DNA of 62,287 bases from an uncultured Bacteroidales bacterium (GCA_944322585.1 CALUPB010000016.1:1-62287); one strand, 5' to 3'; shown: positions 18,036-27,650, counted from the stretch's first letter. A program made the numbers and translations. Notes: a model not told the origin generated them from the sequence alone.

Positions 18036-19739
18036 ATGAACATGAAAATATATATTCTTGCAGCTTCTCTGACCGCGTTCGCTTCATGCAGTTTCCTGGA
18101 TGTGGAGCCTACCGTCATGACAGGGACTACATACGCATCGGAAGAGGAAGCGCTCTACGGTCTTGCAGGTGTATACGGAGTCATCAATAATGAAGCGTTT
18201 TACGGGAACTATTATTCCCAGATGCTTTCCAATGTGGATGATCTGTGCTACTATAACCGTACTTCAGGCAATAATTTTTCGGTGTGGTACCAGCATAATG
18301 CCAGTTCTTCCGAAATATATGAAGCATGGACGGAAATCTACCAGGGCATAGGGAATGCCAACACTTTCATGGAAGCCATGGAGAATTCGGAATTCGATCC
18401 TGGACACAAGCTGTACAGCGAGGCCCGCTTCCTCAGGGCATACTATTATTTCATTCTTGCACAGGCCTGGGGCGACGTCCCTTTGAGGCTGACTTCCACG
18501 ACATCACCTTATTATGTCCAGTGTGAGGCGACACCCCAGCTGCAGATCCTGCAATGGGTCGTTTCCGAGATGGAGGCATGTCTCGACCATGCGGAGGAAT
18601 CACTCGCCAATGCTCCGTCAAGGGTGGTGAAGACCACCATGTGGGGTATCCTTGCCAGGGTCTACCTGTTTATGGCGGGCGAGTCCATAACCGGCACCGA
18701 TGACGCGATGAAGAAAGAGTATTACGGCAAGGTAGTCGAGTATGCGGGAAAAGTGATGGGTAGCGGGAAACACAGGCTCAATCTGGGGGATGCGACCAAT
18801 GACGGCTATTCCCAGATGTTCATCAACATGATTGCCGATGTATATGACACTGAATATTATGAATCCATGTGGGAAGCCGATTTCAAGGGGAACCGTTCAA
18901 GTTCCGACAACTGGAGCAACGGCCGTATCGGCAATGTCATAGGACTTCAGTGCCAGCTTACCGACGGGTTTTCGGATCCGGATCTGGAATGCAATTTCTC
19001 CTATGGCCAGTACAACGGTTCCCTCAAGCTGTGGAACCTCTATTGGACGGAAGACAGGACTGACGCGGAGATCCGTCTGGCTGACGATGACGATCCGCAT
19101 TGGGACAGGCGTCAGGCCTGGAACATGTGTCCGTACAATTATCAGGGAAAGGACAGTGAAGGTATAGAAAGAGGCAGGAAAACCTATTACGGGAAAACTG
19201 CGGATGATCCTACGGATTCGAAGGCGGTAAGAAATTGCGGGAAATACCGCAGGGAGACCAGATATGAGGGTATAAGGGGAAGCTCTAACGGCTATACTCC
19301 TCTTAATTATCCGATTCTCCGCTATGCGGATATCCTGCTGATGTATGCCGAGGCATATAATGAATGCAATGGTCCGGATTCGGAAGTGTTCGAAAACTGC
19401 ATTCTCCCGATTCGGGACAGGGCCGGTATATCCACCCGTCCGTTCGACGGGAACTATGACACTAAGGAGACTTTCCGTCAGCTCGTCCGCAACGAGAGGG
19501 GAAGGGAGCTCGTGTTCGAGTCGCTGAGGAAGTACGACCTTATCAGATGGGGTATATTCGTAGAAGAAATGAAAAAATATACGGAGGATACCTATTCGGG
19601 AGAATGGGCCAGCGGGAGTACGGAGGCTGCTGCGGCAAGAATTATAGCCGCTTCCGTGCAGCCGCGCCATATACTGCTTCCTATTCCGAACATAGAGCTC
19701 GGAGTCAATGAAGCTCTCAGGCAGAATCCGTTATGGTAA
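18036..19739 (+). CDS. susD-like: SusD/RagB-family glycan-binding lipoprotein (GAG locus)
   Basis: A 567-residue surface lipoprotein (lipobox ending at C18) that forms the lid of the SusC barrel. It shows the TPR-containing SusD fold: 'YSEARFLRAYYYFILAQAWGDVPL' type helices at about 125-150, 'YPILRYADILLMYAEAYNE' at about 425-445, and a C-terminal 'RNERGRELVFESLRKYDLIRWG' segment. It lies 18 bases after susC and overlaps the frame upstream of the next lipoprotein gene, so all are co-transcribed. Confidence 0.95.
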   Translation: MNMKIYILAASLTAFASCSFLDVEPTVMTGTTYASEEEALYGLAGVYGVINNEAFYGNYYSQMLSNVDDLCYYNRTSGNNFSVWYQHNASSSEIYEAWTEIYQGIGNANTFMEAMENSEFDPGHKLYSEARFLRAYYYFILAQAWGDVPLRLTSTTSPYYVQCEATPQLQILQWVVSEMEACLDHAEESLANAPSRVVKTTMWGILARVYLFMAGESITGTDDAMKKEYYGKVVEYAGKVMGSGKHRLNLGDATNDGYSQMFINMIADVYDTEYYESMWEADFKGNRSSSDNWSNGRIGNVIGLQCQLTDGFSDPDLECNFSYGQYNGSLKLWNLYWTEDRTDAEIRLADDDDPHWDRRQAWNMCPYNYQGKDSEGIERGRKTYYGKTADDPTDSKAVRNCGKYRRETRYEGIRGSSNGYTPLNYPILRYADILLMYAEAYNECNGPDSEVFENCILPIRDRAGISTRPFDGNYDTKETFRQLVRNERGRELVFESLRKYDLIRWGIFVEEMKKYTEDTYSGEWASGSTEAAAARIIAASVQPRHILLPIPNIELGVNEALRQNPLW

Positions 19740-19795
19740 ATGCCGGAGAAACAGTCCGGAAGACGATAGGTTTTAAACTGTCAAATACGAACAAT

Positions 19796-20815
19796 ATGAT
19801 GATCAAAAGATTATTCCCTTATATACTCCTGTCCCTGCTCCTCCTTACGGCCGGCTGCGAGCAGAAGGGCATGTATACGGAAGTGGATTTCAATGTCACG
19901 TTGGATGCTTCCAATACCTATTATGCGGGAGAGCCGGTGGTGTTCAACATTTCAGGCAATCCCGACAACCTCGTGTTCTACAGCGGAGAGATGGGCTCCG
20001 ACTATCGGTATCATGACAGGTACCAGGTGCCTGAAGAAGATGTGGAGGCCATGACATTGAGTTTAAGTCTCCAGCACAGGTTCGGCGATACGGGCGGAAA
20101 GGCATTGGACATTTACTATACCAATGATTTTAAAGGGCTTTCCGGAAATGATGCCCAGGCTGACAAGGCTCTTCTCCAGGAGATGCTTGATGGCGGCATG
20201 CAGGGATGGACCAAAGTGGAGTATAAGGATGAAACAGTCAAGTCCGGTGTCTGGGAAACGGTTACGGCCGACCTTTCAGGCTGTATCTCCAATCTCTGCA
20301 TTGCTTTCCACTGGCATCCCGATGCGGATGAGGAGGGGGAGAGGATCGATACGTACTTTGCCAACGGGGAACTTACCGTGGATATCAGCGGTACTGAAAC
20401 TTCAAGGTATGACTTGGAGACGCTTATGGGAACGACAACAGTTATGATGTCGGATCAGATAGAGGATCCTTATCACAGGGAGAATACCAACGGCTGGATA
20501 AGATTCGGTCTTTCAGATGCCGCTATAAGTTTCGCCGGAGGATTTTATATTAAAAATCCGAACGATGGCAGTGCCGGAATAGATCATACATGCGAAGGAT
20601 GGCTGGTTTCCACTCCGCGTGCATTCAATTCCGCGGAGCCTGATACGGGAACGGCCATAAAGAATATCCAGAACTATCTTCCGAGCTACTCCTACACCTA
20701 TGAGGAGCCCGGGACATACGATGCCGTCTTTGTCGGAGCCAATTCTAACTATATGGGAGCATCGCAGGAAGTGAAGCATGTACGCGTCACTGTCCTTCCT
20801 GCCCCTATAGAATAA
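19796..20815 (+). CDS. DUF5017-like surface glycan-binding lipoprotein (SusE-like position)
   Basis: The start at 19796 is chosen because it gives a lipoprotein signal peptide ending at C21; the open frame upstream to 19733 has no such signal. The 340-residue product opens with a PKD/Ig-like module ('DASNTYYAGEPVVFNISG') and continues into beta-rich sequence resembling DUF5017 proteins. These occupy the SusE position in glycosaminoglycan loci and bind the polysaccharide at the cell surface. A C-terminal 'YTYEEPGTYDAVFVGAN' segment resembles a PKD strand pair. It is the last gene of the plus arm and converges on the U32 gene with only 9 bases between the stop codons. Confidence 0.75.
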   Translation: MMIKRLFPYILLSLLLLTAGCEQKGMYTEVDFNVTLDASNTYYAGEPVVFNISGNPDNLVFYSGEMGSDYRYHDRYQVPEEDVEAMTLSLSLQHRFGDTGGKALDIYYTNDFKGLSGNDAQADKALLQEMLDGGMQGWTKVEYKDETVKSGVWETVTADLSGCISNLCIAFHWHPDADEEGERIDTYFANGELTVDISGTETSRYDLETLMGTTTVMMSDQIEDPYHRENTNGWIRFGLSDAAISFAGGFYIKNPNDGSAGIDHTCEGWLVSTPRAFNSAEPDTGTAIKNIQNYLPSYSYTYEEPGTYDAVFVGANSNYMGASQEVKHVRVTVLPAPIE

Positions 20816-20824
20816 TGGCTTGGA

Positions 20825-22930
20825 TCATATTGTCTTTATGACCATTTCGCAGACGGAGCAGTCGAAGACGGCAGTGAATTTCTGCCCGTTGTTCAGCAGA
20901 TAAAGGGGAGCGGCGTTCCGGCTGCTGCCATGTGTGTTCTTCTGGCTTACGCCCTGTAGCGTAGGGATTTTCGTGCTTTGCGGTGATGAGCCGCCGGACG
21001 TGGCGAAGGTTTTGTAGGCATGGTGTCGGGGACAGAGACCGAGTTCGTAACGGATGCAGTATTTGGTGCGCATCAGTTCCGCTCCGTTCCGGTGGGTCAG
21101 TTCGTATGCCGGTTCCGACACCCGGTAGCCTGCTTCCGAATACAGTTCCTCTGCAAGCCGGTTGGCGACATTTGTCTTGTAGTCGGCGATCCTGTTGCCT
21201 GTATCCGTGCCTGATATCTTCTGGCCGTTCATCTTCAACGTCTTGTCGTCCATGTCTGTCCCGTTTATCAGGATGTTGTCCGGATTCTCGGAAAGGACAT
21301 CCAGCGACAGGGTGTCGGCAATGTCGTTCCTGATATGGTTGAGTGTGGCGGATGACAGCAGGGGCAGCGTCCCGTCATGGACAATCCCGTCGACCCGGAA
21401 AGCGTAGATACCCGATGTCCTGGACAGCTGGGTGCGGATCATCGCTTCCATCCTGTCCATGTTCGCAGCCATTTCCTGCCATAACCCTTCATATTCTTTC
21501 ACGGCCTCCCGTCCGTTTTCGCTCCAGGCCTTGACTGACAATATGTGTGTGCCGTCAGACATTATGAATGAAACGGTTATTCCCGCATTGATTCTCCTGA
21601 CACACGGTCTTGCATTCATCCCTTTTTCGAATGCGATGTCATAGTTCCTGAATATCTTCGCCCCTTCGAAGAGTGCTGGAGTGCTTTTGCACCGGACTGA
21701 AAGCCCCTCTCCGACATCGGCCCGGACCCCTTCCACTTCACCGTTCCTGCCGATGAAAGCCAGCCCGTCCCCGTTGTTTATCCGGAGCCTGCGGCCGTTT
21801 ACGGGCCTTATGGAGAAGGTTGTCCTGTCCCTGTTCAGCCCGGTGACTGTCCCGAGTTCCTCTCCCATCGACTTGGCGGAATCCATTGCGGCCCATTTGC
21901 CACGTTTCCCGTCGAGGAACAGTTCCGTATATCCCCTGTTGAATGTCTTGTCGAGGTCAGGCACGAAGCCTCCCGTGACTCTTCCATAGGAAGCCCTACG
22001 GTATTTTCCTCCTGATTGCTCCACGAGGCGGTCCAAAGCCAGTGAATAAGCCCTTACCGTGTTTCTTACATATGAAATGTTCTTCAGCCTGCCCTCTATC
22101 TTGAAGGACATGACTCCGGCATCGGCAAGGTCTTCGAGCCTGCCCGACAGGTTGTAGTCTTTAAGCGAGAGCAGGGCCTTGTCCCGGACGAGAATGTGTC
22201 CATCGGAGTCAGTCAGATCGTATCTTGACCGGCAGGCCTGGATACATGCACCCCGGTTGGCGCTCCGTCCTGCAATCCTTTCCGACAGGTAGCATTGTCC
22301 GCTGTAGCAGACGCACAGGGCACCGTGTACGAAAAACTCTATTTCGCAGCTGACAGCGGAAGCTATTTCCCTTATCTGTCGGAGAGAAAGCTCCCGTTCG
22401 AGGACTATCCTGCTGAAACCGAGCGCTTCCAGCTCCTTCGCCTTTTCCACCGTCCTGATGGCGCATTGGGTGGAGGCATGTAACACCGGCATCTTCCCGC
22501 TTGCGACACCGGAGTGATGGCTTTCCGTCCGGATGATGTCGTCCGGATGTCCGCGCAGAATACCGCCGTCGGTCCTGTCAGGCTGTCGGAATGATCCATA
22601 CAGTACATCTGAACGTTTGCGCAGGAGTCCGATTATGGCCATGTCCTGTACTATTATGGCATCCGCCCCGGCCCCGGCTATTTCGTCCATCAGTACTGCG
22701 GCATCGTCCAGTTCTTCGTCGTATATTATCGTATTCAGGGTGACGAATATCTTCGCACCGTACTGATGGGCGTACCTGCACAGCATGGCGATGTCTTCGA
22801 TGCTGTTCCCGGCAGCCTGTCTCGCCCCGAACCGCGGTCCGGCGATATATACGGCATCGGCACCGCAGTCAATCGCCGCGATGCCGATGTCAGCATTCCT
22901 TGCCGGAGCAAGAAGTTCAAGACTTCTCAT
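20825..22930 (-). CDS. U32 peptidase family protein (RlhA/TrhP-like), with inserts
   Basis: A 701-residue U32 protein. It starts with the family motif 'ELLAPARNADIGIAAIDCGADAVYIAGPRFGAR'-like stretch (residues 5-36). The cysteine signature is at about 205-240 ('CVCYSGQCYLSE' and 'GACIQACRSRY'), followed by 'SFKIEGRLKN'. U32 proteins such as RlhA and TrhP hydroxylate bases in 23S rRNA or tRNA; proteolysis is an old annotation. The C-terminal part fits DUF3656. The protein is longer than usual. A hydrophilic insert at about 111-145 precedes 'LHASTQ', and another at about 635-667, rich in Ser, Gly and Thr, interrupts the C-terminal 'CPRHHAYK ... APLYLLNNGQ' region. It ends with a pair of cysteines (FDCSVCE). 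It is convergent with the GAG locus. Confidence 0.85.
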   Translation of the reverse strand: MRSLELLAPARNADIGIAAIDCGADAVYIAGPRFGARQAAGNSIEDIAMLCRYAHQYGAKIFVTLNTIIYDEELDDAAVLMDEIAGAGADAIIVQDMAIIGLLRKRSDVLYGSFRQPDRTDGGILRGHPDDIIRTESHHSGVASGKMPVLHASTQCAIRTVEKAKELEALGFSRIVLERELSLRQIREIASAVSCEIEFFVHGALCVCYSGQCYLSERIAGRSANRGACIQACRSRYDLTDSDGHILVRDKALLSLKDYNLSGRLEDLADAGVMSFKIEGRLKNISYVRNTVRAYSLALDRLVEQSGGKYRRASYGRVTGGFVPDLDKTFNRGYTELFLDGKRGKWAAMDSAKSMGEELGTVTGLNRDRTTFSIRPVNGRRLRINNGDGLAFIGRNGEVEGVRADVGEGLSVRCKSTPALFEGAKIFRNYDIAFEKGMNARPCVRRINAGITVSFIMSDGTHILSVKAWSENGREAVKEYEGLWQEMAANMDRMEAMIRTQLSRTSGIYAFRVDGIVHDGTLPLLSSATLNHIRNDIADTLSLDVLSENPDNILINGTDMDDKTLKMNGQKISGTDTGNRIADYKTNVANRLAEELYSEAGYRVSEPAYELTHRNGAELMRTKYCIRYELGLCPRHHAYKTFATSGGSSPQSTKIPTLQGVSQKNTHGSSRNAAPLYLLNNGQKFTAVFDCSVCEMVIKTI

Positions 22931-22943
22931 CCCTGCCGGAAAA

Positions 22944-23879
22944 TTATTTCTGGAGAGCCTTGAGCTGCTCCTGGGCCTGTGCCCCGTACTGAGGGTCTGA
23001 AGCCACTTTCTGATAGTATTCTATGGCTTTCTCCTTGTTGCCTGCCTGCTGGTAGAGGACTGCGATAGTGAAAGTATATGCATTCACATTCTTCGCTTTC
23101 GGAACAGCGATGTATTTCTCGAAATATGAGATGGCTGCGGCATTGTCCCCGAGCTTCTGCGAAGAATTGGCGGCAATCAGATAGGCATTGGCGTTGCTGG
23201 CATTATAAGATGCGGATTTTTCGGCAGCAGCTATGGCCTCATTGTATTTCGCTGACTTGTAATATGAGTTGGCAACTCTCAGATAGAGATTGGTAAGCTG
23301 CTTTGCTGCACTGCTTTCTTCTCCGTATTTGCCGGCCTTGGTATAGGCGGAGTCAGCATCTGCAATCTTGCCGGATGATGCATATGCGCTTCCGAGCAGA
23401 AGGTAGGCGCGTCCGTTCTCCGGATCGATGGCTATTGCCTGATTGATGGCTTCAATGGCCCCTGCGAGGTTCTTGGCCTTGATCAGACTGTTCCCTTTCA
23501 GGAAATATGCCTGGAAAAGCCTTTCCGGAACGGCGTCCTGTACTTCGGTGTTGCCGTATTCCTTGGCGGATGTCATTGCCTCGTTGAGTGTGGCTATGGC
23601 ATTGTCATAGTCATCGTTGTCAATATACTGTTTCCCTATTGCGAAGATTGTGGCAGGGATTACGGTCTTGCACTGTGCAACGACGTCATTCCCTGCGTCA
23701 CCGCACGATTCCGCTATGGCCAGGGCCTGTTTGAAGAACTCCAGGGCGGAAGCGTTGTCTCCCATCTGCTGTGACATTACGCCGTTGTTGAGGTTCTCGA
23801 TGGCCTGGTTGACGTCCTGTGCCGATACGGTGGCCGCAGCGAACAATGCTGCAATAGCCGTTAGAATGATTTTTTTCAT
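22944..23879 (-). CDS. Periplasmic TPR-repeat protein
   Basis: A 311-residue exported protein with a Sec signal peptide ending at about residue 20 ('VSAQD') and no lipobox. The rest is TPR-like helical repeats, seen as 'AIENLNNGV...', 'AIEAINQAIAIDPENGRAYLLLG' type units and 'YYQKVASDPQYG'. TPR arrays mediate protein-protein contacts; the partner is unknown. It is divergent from the M16-like gene with a 118-bp shared promoter region, and sits 13 bases upstream of the U32 gene on the same strand, so the two may be co-transcribed. Confidence 0.85.
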   Translation of the reverse strand: MKKIILTAIAALFAAATVSAQDVNQAIENLNNGVMSQQMGDNASALEFFKQALAIAESCGDAGNDVVAQCKTVIPATIFAIGKQYIDNDDYDNAIATLNEAMTSAKEYGNTEVQDAVPERLFQAYFLKGNSLIKAKNLAGAIEAINQAIAIDPENGRAYLLLGSAYASSGKIADADSAYTKAGKYGEESSAAKQLTNLYLRVANSYYKSAKYNEAIAAAEKSASYNASNANAYLIAANSSQKLGDNAAAISYFEKYIAVPKAKNVNAYTFTIAVLYQQAGNKEKAIEYYQKVASDPQYGAQAQEQLKALQK

Positions 23880-23941
23880 AATTATAGTCTTTATCAGTTA
23901 AATTATTTCCTGTTTTTCCGGAGCACTTGCAATGCAACTCA

Positions 23942-23970
23942 CAAATTTAGCAAAAACTTTCTTATTTTTG
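23942..23970. promoter_or_regulatory. Back-to-back -7 boxes of divergent genes
   Basis: On the minus strand TAAATTTG (23949-23942) and on the plus strand TATTTTTG (23963-23970) both match the Bacteroidetes -7 consensus TAnnTTTG. They would drive the TPR gene and the M16-like gene. No convincing -33 box was found for either. Confidence 0.45.
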
Positions 23971-23997
23971 TAATTGTGGCCATAAAACCATAGGAAA

Positions 23998-26631
23998 ATG
24001 CCAAGGATATTCCATATGTCCCTTATTGCAGCCGTGCTTGCGGCCGTTCCCTCATTTGCGGCTTCGCCGGCTCCTCCCGGTCTTCCCGGGGATCCTGCCG
24101 TCATGCGGGGAACCCTTCCTGACGGCATTGCATATTATATCGTATCCAATCCGTCAGAGAAAGGCATGGCGGAATTCGCCCTTGTAAGGAAAGGCGCACC
24201 GGGGGATTCGCTTCCGGAGGCGGTTATGGAAGCGAGAGCTTCGATTACACGTATTCCGAGATTGGAGAACGGAACGGCAAGGGATTACATCGCCCGCAAC
24301 GGCTTCCCTTCAACGCTTTGCCGCAGATCCCCTTCCGGGCAGGTGAAAGTGACGGAAGATGCTGTCATCTACAGGTTCGGGTCCTTTCCGGTCTCGGGAC
24401 GCGAGGCAGTTGTGGATTCTACCCTCATGCTGCTGTTCGGCATAGTGGCGGCCCAGGATTCTCTGCAGGTTGTCCGTCCGACATCATCCTATGCTGTTGT
24501 GGTATCGGGGGACATTGACCGGGATGCCGTGCTGTCCAAGATGAAGATGCTTTCACTGATGGTGCCGTCGAGGGGAGGAAATCCTGAAACGGACACTTCA
24601 TATATGTGGAAAGGCATGGACAGTCTCGAATGTGCCGTGGCCGGAGGCGCAAAGGCAGGGCTGGCCGAGATACGGGTGTCTTTCCCGTCCCCGAGGACTC
24701 CGGAAGAATATATGGGGTCTGCCATAACCGCCGTGTCGGACCATCTTGCGGGGATACTCGACAAGGTGTTGAAAAAGAGGCTTTACAGTGAACTGAAACG
24801 TAATTCCGTCCCGGTGGCGGATGTCTCGTGCCGTTATCGCAGGAGTTCCGACGGCCCCGGGGATGAGGAATATTCCGTTACTGTCAGGACGGATACCGCC
24901 TGTCTTGAACCCGCCCTTTCAGTCACCGCTTCCGTCATTTCGGCTGTGGACGGCAAGGGGATACTTCCCAAAGAGTTCGCGGATGCAAGGAATGAATACA
25001 TGATACAGCTTTACAGACAGTCTCTCGATCCTTTGACCTGCAACAGGAAATATGTAGATGCCTGCATTTCGTCATTTCTGTACGGGGCTTCTATCGTTAA
25101 AAAGTCCGATACGTTCGAATTCCTGTCGAGGGGACAGATGCCGGATTCCACCAGGGCAAGGCTGTTCAATAACTTCGCATCCGAGCTTCTTGACAGTGCG
25201 TGCCGCCTTACGGTGACTGTCCCTGAAGGACATGTGTCGGACAGGTCACGCATTAAAACGCTTTTTGTCAGGTCATGGGAGGATGCTACGCAGAATTCCG
25301 TATATACTTCCTATTCTGTAAACATGAGCGATTCCCTTGCATTCGGTGACAGGCCGTCGGAAAGGCTTAAGGTGGTGCGGAGCCGGCCGGAACCGGTGTC
25401 CGGCGGATCTTTGTGGGAGTTCTCCAACGGGATGAAGGTAGTTTACAAGAGGATGGCTACCGGAGGGCTGTTCTATTACGACCTGATGATACGGGGCGGG
25501 TATTCGGCAATGGAGGATATAAAGAAAGGAGAAGGCGCATTCCTTGCCGACATGCTTGAGACATATGACATCGACGGGTTGCGGAGCGGGGATTTCAACC
25601 GTCTTCTGCTTTCCGAGGGCATCACCATGTCCAGCCGTGTCACGGTGTCCGACCTGAATATAGCCGGGATGGCTCCGAGACCTTCTCTGACGCTTCTCAT
25701 GAAAGCTCTCGTGGCTGTTGCGGAAGGCAGGACGATAGACCCGGACGCATTTGCCTATTACAGGCAGTGCGAGGCATTGAGAATACGTGCAAGGGAGGGT
25801 TCCCTCCGGGACAGGATAACTGCCATCGACAGTCTGATGTGCCCGTCGTACAATTATTCTTCCAATCCGGCGGTGGAAGCGCTGTATCCGGATCTGCAGG
25901 ACAGGGCAATGAAGTTTTTCGACAGCCAGTTTTCAAGGGCGAATGACGGCGTCCTGGTGATCGTCGGGGATATGGAAGAGACAGCAATGAGACGGTTTCT
26001 CCAGAAGCATCTCGGCGGATTTTCAACCATGCCTCTCGCGTCCGTCAGAATCCGTCTGCCGTATCAGCCGATTTCAGGCTGGACTACCCATATCCGGGAA
26101 GGACGCAGGCAGAGCGTCGAGGTGGCGATGTCCGCTCAGCTTCCGTTTACAGCAGAGAATTATATGGCTCTGCAGGTGGCATCAATGGCTGTGGAAGATG
26201 CCATGGAACAGGCAATGTGCGGGAGAGGGGTATCGGTGAGGGTGCTTTCCGATTTCTCTGCCTATCCACAGGAGAGGATAAACCTTATGATATCCCTTAC
26301 GGAACTTGACCCGGATTCTCTTCCTCTTGACGAGCGTCAGAGGGGACCTATTGTGCTTCTGTACCGGGTCAGATCCGTACTTTCATCACTTTCCGGGATG
26401 ACGGTCCCGGACGACCGGATTGCTCTTTACAGGGATATAGTCAAGAATAATGTCCTGTCCCTGCAGCAGGATCCGCAGTATTGGATAGAGGCTGTAAGGA
26501 TGAGGTATTCCTTCGGCAAGGATCTTAATACGAAATATGCTGAAAAAACAGACGCCGTGACCGGAGAGACGGTGAAGGAGATAATTTCCATGCTGAATTC
26601 CGGCAGCAAGGTCGAATATGTTGTCAGATGA
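23998..26631 (+). CDS. M16-family protein lacking the zinc-binding motif
   Basis: An 877-residue exported protein with two-part M16 (pitrilysin-like) organisation. After the signal peptide, the first domain starts 'GTLPDGIAYYIVSN', the usual 'LPNGLTYYI' opening. Where an active enzyme has HxxEH followed by a Gly-rich loop, this protein reads 'ARASITRIPRLENGTARDY' (about residues 80-98), so both histidines and the glutamate are missing. The second half restarts at about 470 with 'WEFSNGMKVVYKRM' and 'VLVIVGDME'. It is probably a non-catalytic chaperone-like or scaffold M16 partner in the periplasm. Its stop codon overlaps the DUF3109 start (ATGA). Confidence 0.75.
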   Translation: MPRIFHMSLIAAVLAAVPSFAASPAPPGLPGDPAVMRGTLPDGIAYYIVSNPSEKGMAEFALVRKGAPGDSLPEAVMEARASITRIPRLENGTARDYIARNGFPSTLCRRSPSGQVKVTEDAVIYRFGSFPVSGREAVVDSTLMLLFGIVAAQDSLQVVRPTSSYAVVVSGDIDRDAVLSKMKMLSLMVPSRGGNPETDTSYMWKGMDSLECAVAGGAKAGLAEIRVSFPSPRTPEEYMGSAITAVSDHLAGILDKVLKKRLYSELKRNSVPVADVSCRYRRSSDGPGDEEYSVTVRTDTACLEPALSVTASVISAVDGKGILPKEFADARNEYMIQLYRQSLDPLTCNRKYVDACISSFLYGASIVKKSDTFEFLSRGQMPDSTRARLFNNFASELLDSACRLTVTVPEGHVSDRSRIKTLFVRSWEDATQNSVYTSYSVNMSDSLAFGDRPSERLKVVRSRPEPVSGGSLWEFSNGMKVVYKRMATGGLFYYDLMIRGGYSAMEDIKKGEGAFLADMLETYDIDGLRSGDFNRLLLSEGITMSSRVTVSDLNIAGMAPRPSLTLLMKALVAVAEGRTIDPDAFAYYRQCEALRIRAREGSLRDRITAIDSLMCPSYNYSSNPAVEALYPDLQDRAMKFFDSQFSRANDGVLVIVGDMEETAMRRFLQKHLGGFSTMPLASVRIRLPYQPISGWTTHIREGRRQSVEVAMSAQLPFTAENYMALQVASMAVEDAMEQAMCGRGVSVRVLSDFSAYPQERINLMISLTELDPDSLPLDERQRGPIVLLYRVRSVLSSLSGMTVPDDRIALYRDIVKNNVLSLQQDPQYWIEAVRMRYSFGKDLNTKYAEKTDAVTGETVKEIISMLNSGSKVEYVVR

Positions 26632-27224
26632 AAAAAGAAGATATACCATCCATAATCCAGATAGACGACTGCCTCGTGTCGTCGGAGATACTTACGGAAT
26701 ATTTTGCCTGTGACTATGACAGGTGCAAGGGCTGCTGCTGCGTGATCGGAGACAGCGGAGCTCCTCTTGAAGAAAGCGAACCGGAGGCGATAGAGAAGAA
26801 TTATCCGGTCTTTTCCTCCATTATGCGGCCTCAGGGCCGTGAAACGGTCAGGAAGAAAGGTTTCTTCGAGATAGATATCGACGGGGATATGGTCACTCCT
26901 CTTGTTCCGGGGAGCGAGGAATGTGCCTATACCTGTTTCGGTCCGGACGGAAGCTGCTTCTGCTCAATGGAGAGGAAATGGTTCGAAGGGGAGGGCGATT
27001 TCCGCAAGCCCATATCCTGCTGGCTTTATCCTATAAGGGTATCCATCCTGTCCAACGGCCTGAAAGCCCTCAATCTTCACCGCTGGGACATCTGCAGGGA
27101 CGCATTCAGGCGAGGCAGACGCGAAAACATCAGAGTCTTCGAATTCCTCGAAGATCCCATCACCCGTTACTTCGGTCCTGAATTCTTTCAAGCCCTGAAG
27201 CAATGCGCAGCACATCTTTCCTAA
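26628..27224 (+). CDS. DUF3109 cysteine-rich protein
   Basis: A 198-residue cytoplasmic protein of the DUF3109 family, common and conserved in Bacteroidetes. It has a cluster of cysteines 'CDYDRCKGCCCVIGDSGAP' near residues 28-46, then 'CAYTCFGPDGSCFCSMERK' near 104-122, and 'PISCWLYPIRV'. The spacing suggests a metal or iron-sulfur site related to the zinc/iron-chelating CxxCxxxCC (YkgJ-like) group. The reaction is unknown. Translation is coupled to the M16-like gene by a 4-base overlap. The last 65 bases overlap the 3' end of the convergent membrane-protein gene. Confidence 0.8.
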   Translation: MKKEDIPSIIQIDDCLVSSEILTEYFACDYDRCKGCCCVIGDSGAPLEESEPEAIEKNYPVFSSIMRPQGRETVRKKGFFEIDIDGDMVTPLVPGSEECAYTCFGPDGSCFCSMERKWFEGEGDFRKPISCWLYPIRVSILSNGLKALNLHRWDICRDAFRRGRRENIRVFEFLEDPITRYFGPEFFQALKQCAAHLS

Positions 27225-27627
27225 GACCTTCGACTGTCACTCCTCCTTCTGTGGCGGTGATTGTAATGCGGTCTTCGAACATTCTGGAGAGCCGGCTGAC
27301 CGTGCCGTCATGCCTGAACGTCATCATGCCCGGTTTTGCCTTTTCGAGGCTGTAGTAGTGGTTCTCCATGTATTTTTTAATGTCGTTCCTGACATTGTCC
27401 CAACTGTCTTGCATCGTCGCCATCCTGTTGACATATCCGACTTTCGGATAGATTGCCGCCAGTACGGCGAACAGCAGTGCAATCTGCCACAGGGCATCGT
27501 ATCCGTTCCTGAACATTGTCTCTATATCGGGTTCCACAGCCCTTATCAGTACGAGAAGTGTCAGTATAATGACAAGAAGTACAGACAGATAGATAAAATA
27601 TTTGATGGCTCTGACGAAATATTTCAT
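27160..27627 (-). CDS. Small conserved membrane protein, unknown function
   Basis: A 155-residue protein with two predicted membrane helices (about 10-29 and 45-63, 'IKYFIYLSVLLVIILTLLVLI'-type and 'LWQIALLFAVLAAIYP') and a soluble C-terminal part of about 90 residues. I recognise it only as a Bacteroidales-type hypothetical protein. Its 3' end overlaps the DUF3109 gene by 65 bases in opposite orientation, so one strand's coding sequence constrains the other there. A -7 box (27651-27658) lies just upstream. Confidence 0.65.
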   Translation of the reverse strand: MKYFVRAIKYFIYLSVLLVIILTLLVLIRAVEPDIETMFRNGYDALWQIALLFAVLAAIYPKVGYVNRMATMQDSWDNVRNDIKKYMENHYYSLEKAKPGMMTFRHDGTVSRLSRMFEDRITITATEGGVTVEGLRKDVLRIASGLERIQDRSNG

Positions 27628-27650
27628 GATACATCGTGTTTAGTATTCTG

